Shown: positions 1 to 6,681 of the stretch, piece after piece | Layout: each line of letters opens with the position of its first letter | How positions within the stretch are numbered: the first letter of the stretch is position 1 | Virus record (IMG/VR): IMGVR_UViG_3300037468_000444 | Span: 1-35,878 of that record | DNA: 35,878 nt | Strand: one strand, 5' to 3' | Source: a virus | The notes under the pieces: model-generated | Databases searched by the model: none | What the model was told of the DNA's origin: nothing | What the model saw: the letters and a program-made list of their open reading frames with translations, nothing else | Position numbers and translations under genes: made by a program

Positions 1-144
1 GTGGAAGGAAACCAGAATCCCCCCCCTCCGGCCTTACGGCCTCCAAGACGAAAACCAAGACCCCCACACGCCTCGACCTGAAAGACCAACTCCAGGCCGC
101 CGAGTCCTACTTGACCCGCCTCCGGGCAAACCCAAGCCGCAACT
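1..144. repeat. Terminal direct repeat, left copy
   Basis: Bases 1-144 match bases 35734-35878 throughout, except that the C run after GAAT is 8 long here (19-26) and 9 long in the right copy (35752-35760). Such an overlap is what a circular or circularly permuted genome gives when assembled as a line. The 9-C copy keeps the surrounding gene in frame, so the 8-C version is probably a sequencing or assembly error. Confidence 0.95.
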
Positions 145-227
145 TCAACGAGATCCGGCGCGCCAAGGCCAAGCGCGACCAAGTCCAGCAGGCCCTGGCC
201 CTGTACGATGACGGAGGCCAGCCATGA
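1..227 (+). CDS. Replication-type phage protein, 3' part
   Basis: This is the end of the gene that begins at 35080. The frame through TCC at 27 and AAC at 141 continues to TGA at 225-227, which overlaps the next start at 224. It encodes a basic, probably helical tail (KDQLQAAESYLTRLRAN and then a Lys/Arg-rich stretch). Read from base 1 the gene is frameshifted because only eight Cs are present at 19-26. With nine, as in the right-hand copy, it is intact. No separate start codon is proposed here. Confidence 0.7.
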   Translation, partial: GRKPESPPSGLTASKTKTKTPTRLDLKDQLQAAESYLTRLRANPSRNFNEIRRAKAKRDQVQQALALYDDGGQP

Positions 228-553
228 CCGCCGCGCAGCTTGACCTCCCACTGGCGCCACCACCCGACCACGTCGCCGCCGCCTTTGACGCCTGGGCGGC
301 CACGCCGGACGGGAAAGAGGCCCTCCGGGAAGTCGAGGCCCGCGCCGTCCGCCTACACCAGGCCGGTCACCGCTCATGGGGAATCGCGGCCATCTGGGAG
401 GCGATACGATACGACCGCGCCGTCCAGATAGCCCCGGACCGCGAAGGATGGCGACTGAACAACAACCACCGCGCGCTTGCCAGCCGGCACATCGAGGCGC
501 GCAACCCGTACCTCCGCGGCTTTTTCACCACCCGAGAAAGGACAGCGACATGA
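224..553 (+). CDS. Conserved phage protein of unknown function
   Basis: The product has 109 residues. The ATG overlaps the upstream stop (ATGA). The core (WGIAAIWEAIRYDR, then LNNNHRALASRHIEARNP and GFFTTRER) matches a widespread small phage family with a Trp-rich helix followed by an L-N-N-N motif and a closing Phe-Phe. No enzyme function is known to me for it. Its place between a replication gene and a nuclease suggests a role in early DNA metabolism. The next gene overlaps by four bases. Confidence 0.75.
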   Translation: MTAAQLDLPLAPPPDHVAAAFDAWAATPDGKEALREVEARAVRLHQAGHRSWGIAAIWEAIRYDRAVQIAPDREGWRLNNNHRALASRHIEARNPYLRGFFTTRERTAT

Positions 554-816
554 CAGACGACAACCCTTTTCCGAACGCCACGCCCAAGCCGGAGGCCCCG
601 CGCATCGTCCCCAAGCCGCCGCGCAGCCGCATCGCCCGCGTCGTGCTCTTTTGCCTTTCGGCCGTTGCCTTTGCCCCGTTGGCCGTCGTCATCCTGGCGG
701 CCGCGGCTATAGGACACGCCACCGGAGCCGTGCAGAGCATCCCGACTCGATACCGCCGCGCCCGCGAACGATTCAACGAGGCACGCGACCGACTCGGCCG
801 AGGACATGCGCCGTGA
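550..816 (+). CDS. Small single-pass membrane protein
   Basis: The product has 88 residues. The start overlaps the previous stop. The N-terminal 30 residues are Pro- and Arg-rich, followed by one strong hydrophobic segment at about residues 30-55 (VVLFCLSAVAFAPLAVVILA) and a basic, Arg-rich tail of about 30 residues. The topology fits a membrane-anchored protein with its charged ends in the cytoplasm. I do not recognise a family. It is coupled to the nuclease gene downstream by a GTGA overlap. Confidence 0.65.
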   Translation: MTDDNPFPNATPKPEAPRIVPKPPRSRIARVVLFCLSAVAFAPLAVVILAAAAIGHATGAVQSIPTRYRRARERFNEARDRLGRGHAP

Positions 817-1250
817 CCAACTGGACGGAAGACGACCTCACCGCATACCGGGCGCGCCGCGCCGCCAAGGAACGCAGCCTGCACGCAACGCCGCTCGTCG
901 GCACGCCAGCGAAGCAACCGAAGACGCCCGACGAGCGCAACCGCGCCGACGAGTCCCAGGAGCGCGACCTCCTGCGGCTTTGCCAGTGGGAACTGCACCG
1001 CCGCGGCATTGAGAGCCTGCACCTCAGCACGCGCGCGCGCGAAAAAAAGGGATGGCCTGACTTGACCTTCTCCATGCCGGCAAAGCCGCACGGCCGGCCG
1101 TTCGCCGTTGAACTCAAGACCAGCACCGGGCGCCTGAGCGACGACCAAGCGAAGATGCTGCATGACCTCGCACAAGACGGCTGGATAACAGCCATTGTCC
1201 GCAGCATTGAGTCCTTTATTGACCTCATCGGACTTGATGAAAGGGGCTGA
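813..1250 (+). CDS. VRR-NUC domain nuclease
   Basis: The product is 145 residues from a GTG overlapping the previous stop. The C-terminal half carries a VRR-NUC/PD-(D/E)xK signature: GWPDL (D83), then AVELKT (E100, K102) and a Gln in the helix after it (Q112). The first 50 residues are basic and probably disordered. Stand-alone VRR-NUC proteins are common in phages and are thought to act as structure-specific or Holliday-junction nucleases. All core catalytic residues are visible. The substrate is inferred. Confidence 0.85.
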   Translation: MTNWTEDDLTAYRARRAAKERSLHATPLVGTPAKQPKTPDERNRADESQERDLLRLCQWELHRRGIESLHLSTRAREKKGWPDLTFSMPAKPHGRPFAVELKTSTGRLSDDQAKMLHDLAQDGWITAIVRSIESFIDLIGLDERG

Positions 1251-1256
1251 GCGACC

Positions 1257-1343
1257 ATGAGCCTGGTGCGGTTTCTCGCCAATTTCGACGCCAGCCAATA
1301 CCGATGGACCCGCTCGAAGATGCACACGCAGAAAGGACCGTGA
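1257..1343 (+). CDS. Possible 28-residue peptide
   Basis: A short frame (MSLVRFLANFDASQYRW, then a basic end) starts at an ATG six bases after the nuclease stop and ends two bases before the next ATG, with a GTGA overlap if that gene starts at 1340. Its fit between two coding frames supports translation, either as a peptide or as a coupling leader. There is no homology I can recognise. Confidence 0.35.
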   Translation: MSLVRFLANFDASQYRWTRSKMHTQKGP

Positions 1344-1345
1344 CC

Positions 1346-1792
1346 ATGCCGGAGTGCCACACCTGCCGACACCGCCCCAAGCCGGGAACCGACTGGCGCC
1401 GCTCCGCTTGCCGCCGATGTACCCTGCCCGACACCCCGAGCCACAAATGCCGCACACACGTCGACATTGACGGCCACGAAAACCGCGACGTGGAGAGCCT
1501 CATCCTGCCCGAAGCCGACCCGCGCCGCCAAGACCACGCAGACGGCCGCCGCCCATTGCGCCCGGCCCTTCTGAAGGTCACGGCCGCCCTGCTGGCCATG
1601 CCGCCAGTCGCACGCGAAATCCTGCTTTTCCGCGTTGCACGGCCGGACGCCCCCCTGCGCGAGATCGCCGCGCGCTTGAGTATCACGGTCCAGGCGGCAC
1701 ACGACGCCCTGCACCGCGTGAGGCGCAAACACGCCTTTGTCGCCCGAATCATCCCCGCCCCCCACCACCGCGCCAGGAGTAAGCAGCCATGA
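1346..1792 (+). CDS. Zinc-knuckle protein with sigma-region-4-like helix-turn-helix
   Basis: The product has 148 residues from ATG 1346. A GTG six bases upstream is an alternative start. The N-terminus has a Cys cluster (C4, C7, C22, C25, C35) typical of zinc binding. Residues about 85-135 (PPVAREILLFRV, PLREIAARLSITVQAAHDAL) resemble sigma-70 region 4 or a LuxR-like helix-turn-helix, in which the cell-wide rule is recognition of promoter DNA. No region 2 is present, so this is not a full sigma factor. It is a candidate late-gene activator. It overlaps the methyltransferase start (ATGA). Confidence 0.6.
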   Translation: MPECHTCRHRPKPGTDWRRSACRRCTLPDTPSHKCRTHVDIDGHENRDVESLILPEADPRRQDHADGRRPLRPALLKVTAALLAMPPVAREILLFRVARPDAPLREIAARLSITVQAAHDALHRVRRKHAFVARIIPAPHHRARSKQP

Positions 1793-3240
1793 GCGACGCC
1801 CAGGCCCAGGAACCGCCCGCGACACCCGCGGCGCCCGTCCCCGCCCCGACCGTGGAGCACGTCCCGATCAGCAGCCTGACGCCCTGCGCCCGCAACAGCC
1901 GGAAGCACACCCGGAAGCAGATCGAGCAGATCGCCGAGTCAATCCGCACGTTTGGCTTTCTTCGCGCGGTCGTGGTTGACGCCGCCGGCGAGATCGTCGC
2001 CGGGCACGCCTCAGTCCTTGCGGCAGAGCGCGCCGGCCTGAAGACCGTGCCGGTCCTGCGCGCCGCCCACCTGACCCCGGAACAGCGCCGCGCGTTTCTG
2101 GTCGCGGACAACGCCCTGGCAGAGCGCAGCCGATGGGACAAAGACCTCCTGCTCGCCGACGTGCAGGCCATACTTGCAGCCGGGATCCCGGCAGACGCCT
2201 TTGGATTCAGCGAGCAAGACCTCGCCCGGCTCATGCGGACCTTTCAGCCGGCGAGCAAAGACCCCGGCGCTATGCGGCAGCCGGACTGCCCCACCCGCGT
2301 CAGCCCCGGCGACCGTTGGACGCTCGGACAGCACACGCTCGTCTGCGGCGACGCGCAAGACCCGGCGACAGTCGAACGCGCCACCCGGCGCCGCGCCGCG
2401 GACCTGGTATGGCTCGACCCGCCCTACAACGTCGACAACGCCGGCGTCGCGGCCGCGCACGTCAACCGGAAGGAATGGGACGGCCTCGCCGGCGACGCCA
2501 TGGATCCAGCCGCCTTTGAGGCGTTCATCGCCAAGGCCCTGCAGGCGGCCGCGGCGTCGGCACAGGAGGCCGCCGCCTGGTACGTTTGCCACGCCAGCGC
2601 CAGCCGGCGACAGTTTGAGCGAGCACTCGACCGCGCCGGCCTTGTCGAAAGGCAATATATCACCTGGGTCAAAGACAACTTCGTCCAAGGCCGCCAGCAC
2701 TACCACTGGCAGACCGAACCGATCTTTTACGCCGCCCGCGCCGGGCAGACGCCGGCCTGGTACGGCGGCCGCGACCAGACCACGGTCTGGCGGATCGACA
2801 CCGCCCTGGCCGGCCTGAACGAATACGACCTCGCCGACGGCCTTATCGTCACCGGCCCCGACGGGCACAGCATCGCCGTGACGCCAGCCACAGGCCGCGG
2901 AGGCCGGCGCCTGCGGACGATCCAACTCGAGGCCGGGCAGGAACTGCAGGTCGCCGGATTCAGGCCACAGAGCGACGCGTGGCGCTTTCGGCGCGACCCG
3001 ATGCAGGAGAACATCCACCCGACGCAGAAGCCCGTCGCCCTGGTACGCCGGGCAATCGAGAACCACACGCTCGCCGGCGGCCTCGTCCTTGACACGTTCG
3101 CCGGCAGCGGCAGCACCGTGATCGCGGCAGAGCAGACAGGCCGGCGCGCGGCCGTGGTCGAGATTTCGCCGAAGTACGCCAGCGCCATTGTGGAGCGATG
3201 GGAACAGACAACCGGCCAGGAAGCCACAAGGGAGGATTGA
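1789..3240 (+). CDS. ParB-domain/DNA methyltransferase fusion
   Basis: The product has 483 residues. The N-terminal part (about 24-150) is a ParB/Srx-like nuclease-fold domain (VPISSLTPCARNSR, GEIVAGHASVLAA). The C-terminal part is a DNA N4-cytosine/N6-adenine methyltransferase with DPPY at residues 210-213 and the SAM-binding FAGSGS at about 437-442, the order seen in beta-class enzymes. It transfers a methyl group from SAM to DNA. In phages this architecture is common and may protect phage DNA from restriction or act in packaging-linked processes. The target sequence cannot be read from the protein. The large block between the motifs is the likely target-recognition region. Confidence 0.93.
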   Translation: MSDAQAQEPPATPAAPVPAPTVEHVPISSLTPCARNSRKHTRKQIEQIAESIRTFGFLRAVVVDAAGEIVAGHASVLAAERAGLKTVPVLRAAHLTPEQRRAFLVADNALAERSRWDKDLLLADVQAILAAGIPADAFGFSEQDLARLMRTFQPASKDPGAMRQPDCPTRVSPGDRWTLGQHTLVCGDAQDPATVERATRRRAADLVWLDPPYNVDNAGVAAAHVNRKEWDGLAGDAMDPAAFEAFIAKALQAAAASAQEAAAWYVCHASASRRQFERALDRAGLVERQYITWVKDNFVQGRQHYHWQTEPIFYAARAGQTPAWYGGRDQTTVWRIDTALAGLNEYDLADGLIVTGPDGHSIAVTPATGRGGRRLRTIQLEAGQELQVAGFRPQSDAWRFRRDPMQENIHPTQKPVALVRRAIENHTLAGGLVLDTFAGSGSTVIAAEQTGRRAAVVEISPKYASAIVERWEQTTGQEATRED

Positions 3241-3245
3241 CCGCC

Positions 3246-3605
3246 ATGCCGCACGTCATCGTGACCACCTACCGCCAAGTCCTGCACAGCCTGAGCAGCA
3301 CCGGCGGCTTTCCATACGACCAGGTCGTCGAAGCGTTTGAACGCTTGCACCTAAGCCTCGCGCTGACGGCCGGCGCTATACGCCTCGCCAACCAGACGCC
3401 CGGCACCAGCCTGCGCGAGGCGACGACCTGCATGCTCCTGGCGATCCAGCACCAGGCCAGCGGAGCGCCGGGATTGCCGGAAGGCGCGCAACTGTTCGCG
3501 CCCGAGGAACTCGCCGAACTGAAGACGACCCTGCACCCGACGAAGGCGACGCGGCCGCGATTCACGTGGCCCGGTTTCGGCCGCGGCGGACGCAGGAGGA
3601 ACTGA
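3246..3605 (+). CDS. Hypothetical protein
   Basis: The product is 119 residues from ATG 3246, five bases after the methyltransferase stop. The first 80 residues are predicted mostly helical (VIVTTYRQVLHSLSS, FPYDQVVEAFERLHLSLALT). The C-terminus is basic and glycine-rich. It belongs to the methyltransferase operon by position. I do not recognise a family. Confidence 0.6.
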   Translation: MPHVIVTTYRQVLHSLSSTGGFPYDQVVEAFERLHLSLALTAGAIRLANQTPGTSLREATTCMLLAIQHQASGAPGLPEGAQLFAPEELAELKTTLHPTKATRPRFTWPGFGRGGRRRN

Positions 3606-3608
3606 GCC

Positions 3609-3941
3609 ATGGAAACCGGACAGAACGGAATCGGCCTCGAAATACCAGCCTGGGCAGGCATACCAGCCCGGCCGGCCGGATGGGCAGGACCAGGATCAAT
3701 GCCGTTTGGGATTGCAGAGACCATCCCGCCCCTGGCCGGCTTTCCGCCCGGCCGGACGCGCGTGCGGCAGCGACATGACAGCTACCCGGTCGTCCACGTC
3801 TTCACCGCGACCGGGATCCGAGCTTTCCACGTCGATAAGTGGACGGACGGAAGCTGGCGCCCGTATTGCGAGATCGGCAGCAACACGACGGTCAAACAGG
3901 CCCCGGCCTTTGAGCCGCCGCCATGCGGAGACGCGCAGTGA
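3609..3941 (+). CDS. Hypothetical protein
   Basis: The product is 110 residues. The ATG at 3609 follows the previous stop by three bases. The first half is rich in Pro, Gly and Ala (EIPAWAGIPARPAGWAG) and low in complexity. The second half (YPVVHVFTATGIRAFHVDKW, then CEIGSN) looks like a small beta-rich domain. It is coupled to the second ParB-like gene through a GTGA overlap at 3938-3941. No function can be assigned. Confidence 0.55.
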   Translation: METGQNGIGLEIPAWAGIPARPAGWAGPGSMPFGIAETIPPLAGFPPGRTRVRQRHDSYPVVHVFTATGIRAFHVDKWTDGSWRPYCEIGSNTTVKQAPAFEPPPCGDAQ

Positions 3942-4693
3942 CCCGCCCCGCCAAACAGCCGCCCTCCCCGCCCCCGGCCCTTGAGACCAGCACCATGCGG
4001 CTCGCCGACCTCATGCCGGCAGACTACAACCCCCGCACGATCACCAAGGCAGCCCGCCGCGGCCTCAAGGCCAGCCTGCAGCGATACGGCCTCGCCTCGT
4101 CGTTGACGTGGAACCGCAGGACCGGGCGCATCGTCGGCGGCCACCAGCGCGCCGCCGTGCTACGCGAAGACCTCGGCATCGAGGAAGCCGCCGTCACCGT
4201 GGTCGACCTTGACGAGACCGACGAGGCCGCCCTGAACGTCGCACTCAACAGCCCCGAGATCGCCGGCGACTTTGACCGCGCGAAGCTGGCCGCCCTGCTT
4301 GACGGGATCCAGGCCGCCGCCGCGGACACCTACAAGGCCCTGCGCCTCGGCACCATTGACCCCACACTTGACCGGATCCGCCATGAGCAGATCGTCGCCG
4401 GGATCGCCACCACCCTGGCAACCGAGGCCGAACACGCCGAGGCCGCCGGGATCGCCACGGAAGTCGCCGACGCGATCCGCGGGCACCTTGAGCGCGCCGC
4501 CGCCCGAGACCCCAAGGCGATAAACGCCGCTTTTGCCATCGTGGTCCCGTTGCGCCGCGGCCGCGACCTGCTGGTCTTTGGAGACCCGGATCTTGCCGAC
4601 GCCGTTGAGGAAATACGCCAGGGAGGAATCGACCGCCTGATGACCGCCGTCACGATAGGCCGCGACGGCACGAAAGGAGAAAAGGAACCATGA
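3938..4693 (+). CDS. ParB-like nuclease-domain protein
   Basis: The product is 251 residues from GTG 3938, which overlaps the upstream stop. An ATG at 3923 in the same frame is an alternative. Residues about 20-120 are a ParB-like domain: RLADLMPADYNPR, then GRIVGGHQRAAVL with the GGHQR motif at 67-71, and an acidic segment DLDETDEAAL. Unlike the gene at 1789 it has no methyltransferase part. The C-terminal half is helical and Ala-rich without a clear family. Phage proteins of this kind are usually DNA-binding and often sit beside modification enzymes, as here. Confidence 0.8.
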   Translation: MTRPAKQPPSPPPALETSTMRLADLMPADYNPRTITKAARRGLKASLQRYGLASSLTWNRRTGRIVGGHQRAAVLREDLGIEEAAVTVVDLDETDEAALNVALNSPEIAGDFDRAKLAALLDGIQAAAADTYKALRLGTIDPTLDRIRHEQIVAGIATTLATEAEHAEAAGIATEVADAIRGHLERAAARDPKAINAAFAIVVPLRRGRDLLVFGDPDLADAVEEIRQGGIDRLMTAVTIGRDGTKGEKEP

Positions 4694-4890
4694 CTTTCAC
4701 CCCGAGACAAGCACTGATGATCCTCGCCGCCGTTGACGCCCTCGCGCGCCACATGCGCCGATGGACGCCAGCCATGCGCCGGCGATACGAGCGCGCGGTC
4801 GCGGCCCTGAACCGCGCCCTTACGCGAGCCGAAACCGAAGCCGCCGACGTGCGCGCACGGACCCCGCACGCGAAAGGCAAGCGAGCGTGA
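4690..4890 (+). CDS. Small basic helical protein
   Basis: The product has 66 residues with a strong ribosome site (AAAGGAGAAAAGGAACC before the ATG). It is predicted almost wholly helical and very rich in Arg and Ala (ALARHMRRWTPAMRRRYERA), consistent with nucleic-acid binding. It overlaps both neighbours by four bases. No family is recognised. Confidence 0.6.
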   Translation: MTFTPRQALMILAAVDALARHMRRWTPAMRRRYERAVAALNRALTRAETEAADVRARTPHAKGKRA

Positions 4891-5207
4891 GCACCCCCGA
4901 CGCCGTCCGCGATGCCAACGGCAACCCCATGACGATGACGGCCACCGGGCGCAGCATGAGCATCCCCATCCCCGAACTGCCGCCGGCGACCTGCGCGAAC
5001 TGCGCGCACAGTTTCGCGGATGGTCCTGGAGGAGCTTTGGTCTGCCGCCGATACCCGCCGACGTTTCACCTGCGCCCGGTCCCCGCCGCCGGCGTCCAGC
5101 GCCCCGGAGCGCCGCCACCCGGCGCCCTGGTCGCGGCTGTAGGCTTTCCAAGCGTCCACGGCCTTATGTTTTGCGGCGAGTTTGAGCGATACCGGCGCGC
5201 GTTGTGA
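4887..5207 (+). CDS. Small cysteine-rich, probably zinc-binding protein
   Basis: The product is 106 residues from GTG 4887, coupled to the gene before it. The Cys pattern CANCAH at about 37-42, a further Cys before RRYPPTF and a late Cys in FCGEFE match small phage proteins with a C-x2-C...C...C zinc site that start with a similar 'C..C' and end with an aromatic-rich segment. Function is unknown. It is coupled by GTGA to the PP-loop gene. Confidence 0.6.
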   Translation: MSTPDAVRDANGNPMTMTATGRSMSIPIPELPPATCANCAHSFADGPGGALVCRRYPPTFHLRPVPAAGVQRPGAPPPGALVAAVGFPSVHGLMFCGEFERYRRAL

Positions 5208-6181
5208 CGCTTGAGCGACCAGCGAACCCCGACCGATGGCCAGGCATGTGCCGCGCCGTGGACGTGATCAACCGCGTTTGCGCGGATCACCCCGGCCGTA
5301 CCGGCATCGCCATCTCGGGAGGCACGGACAGCAGCATCGTCACCGACATCGCCTACAGGTACACCGAGCACCGCCCGCCATTGTTCGCCGGCATGTACGC
5401 CCGGAAGTGGCCAGAGACACGCGAGCACAACGACGCCACCGCGCGACGGTACGGCGCGACGATTCACCACCTGCCCGACGTGCGGCCGCCGGACCCGGCC
5501 GACTGGCAGCAACACGGATGGCCCTACCTCGGCAAGATGCTCGACCAGGCGTGGAACAAGGCGCACCGCGGCCGCGGAATGGGGTTTGATCTTTGCACAA
5601 CCGGCTGCTGCCAGCGCACCCTGGTCGAACCGAAACGCGCAGCCATGAAGGCCGCCGGCATGACCGCCCAGATCACCGGCGCCCGCGGATCCCAGGAGAA
5701 CAAGCCCCGAGCGATGCACGCGAAGAACCGCGGCCTGATCTACTACCACGCCGGCCACGACATCACGGTCGCCAACCCGCTCACCGGATGGACCGAACTT
5801 ATGCGCCGCCGATACGTTCAGACCCACGCCCTGCCCCTACATCCGCGCCGATACCAGGGCGCCACCAGCATCGGCTGCGTGACCTGCGGAGGCGGCAGCA
5901 GCCGGATCGGCTCCTGCGCCCAGATTCTGCGAAAACTTGACCCGGCCTGGTGGAGGCGACACATCGTCGAACACGGCGCCGGCCGGATAACGCTCGCCAT
6001 ACGGTTTGACGTGCCCCTGGACGTCATAGACGAAGCGGTCGCCCGCGCCGGCGGCCTTGAGCACCTCGCCGCAACCAGGCCGTGGCTATTCGACTTCACA
6101 ACCGTGCCGCCCTACCCCGGCCTCTCGCCGGACGAGCGCCCGACGTGGGCAGCCGCGGCCGCGACCGGAGGCACGCCGTGA
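5204..6181 (+). CDS. PAPS-reductase/DndC-like PP-loop protein with Fe-S-type cysteines
   Basis: The product is 325 residues from GTG 5204. The PP-loop SGGTDSS lies at residues 38-44, as in adenine-nucleotide alpha-hydrolases such as PAPS reductase and DndC. Further on is CTTGCC (C131, C135, C136) and EPKRAAM, then CVTCGG (C225, C228) and C238. These resemble the iron-sulfur ligands of CysH/DndC/TtcA-type enzymes. Family members activate a substrate with ATP or reduce sulfate esters. DndC acts in DNA phosphorothioation. Lying between a methyltransferase block and terminase, it may act on phage DNA or nucleotides, but assimilatory sulfur metabolism is also possible. Confidence 0.8.
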   Translation: MTLERPANPDRWPGMCRAVDVINRVCADHPGRTGIAISGGTDSSIVTDIAYRYTEHRPPLFAGMYARKWPETREHNDATARRYGATIHHLPDVRPPDPADWQQHGWPYLGKMLDQAWNKAHRGRGMGFDLCTTGCCQRTLVEPKRAAMKAAGMTAQITGARGSQENKPRAMHAKNRGLIYYHAGHDITVANPLTGWTELMRRRYVQTHALPLHPRRYQGATSIGCVTCGGGSSRIGSCAQILRKLDPAWWRRHIVEHGAGRITLAIRFDVPLDVIDEAVARAGGLEHLAATRPWLFDFTTVPPYPGLSPDERPTWAAAAATGGTP

Positions 6182-6681
6182 GCCGCAAGACCATGAAGAA
6201 AATCGCCTCCGTTTCCAGCGACACCGTCCGCGCGCTTGCGGCCGTCCAATGCACGCCGGAGGAAATCGCCCAGGTCGTCGGGACCACGCCGAAGCGGATC
6301 CGGCACGCCTACGCGGACGACATCGAAGCCGGCCGCCAACAGTCATGCGCGAGTTTGAAGCGCAAGCAATTTGAGATGGCCATGGCCGGCGACAAGACCA
6401 TGCTGATCTGGCTCGGCAAGCAGTACCTCGGCCAGGCGGACCGTACCGAGAACCGGCACGTCCTCGGCAGCGAAGCGGGCAAGCCCAAAGCCGTGGACGC
6501 GATGACCGCGGAGGAAATACAGGATGAACTCGCGCGAATGGACGAACGAAGACAGAGCCGCACGCTTGAGGCTACGGCAACACCACCTGCAGGCGACGAA
6601 CAACCTCCTGACCTTTGCGCGACTGAACTCGCCCGGCTACCAGATCCCGACGCACCTGCAGGCCCTGGCATCAGCACTTGA
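6178..6681 (+). CDS. Terminase small subunit
   Basis: The product is 167 residues from GTG 6178, overlapping the PP-loop gene. Residues about 10-60 form a helix-turn-helix (VRALAAVQCTPEEIAQVVGT, then a conserved IRHAYADD) of the kind that recognises the packaging site. The middle (FEMAMAGDKTMLIWLGKQYL) is characteristic of small terminase proteins, where an oligomerisation region precedes the tail. The last 50 residues are low in complexity and lie in a 158-base overlap with the large subunit gene. The call rests on motif and position. Confidence 0.82.
   Translation: MSRKTMKKIASVSSDTVRALAAVQCTPEEIAQVVGTTPKRIRHAYADDIEAGRQQSCASLKRKQFEMAMAGDKTMLIWLGKQYLGQADRTENRHVLGSEAGKPKAVDAMTAEEIQDELARMDERRQSRTLEATATPPAGDEQPPDLCATELARLPDPDAPAGPGIST

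Noticed and set aside
1-144. Terminal repeat as a genuine phage end (direct terminal repeats or cos)
   Set aside because: It lies inside an open reading frame and a homopolymer, is only about 144 bases and looks like an assembly overlap of a circle. Read-coverage data could still overturn this.
2011-3066. Minus-strand open frame of 351 codons within the methyltransferase
   Set aside because: Opposes a gene with all catalytic motifs, and codon pattern is that of the shadow strand.
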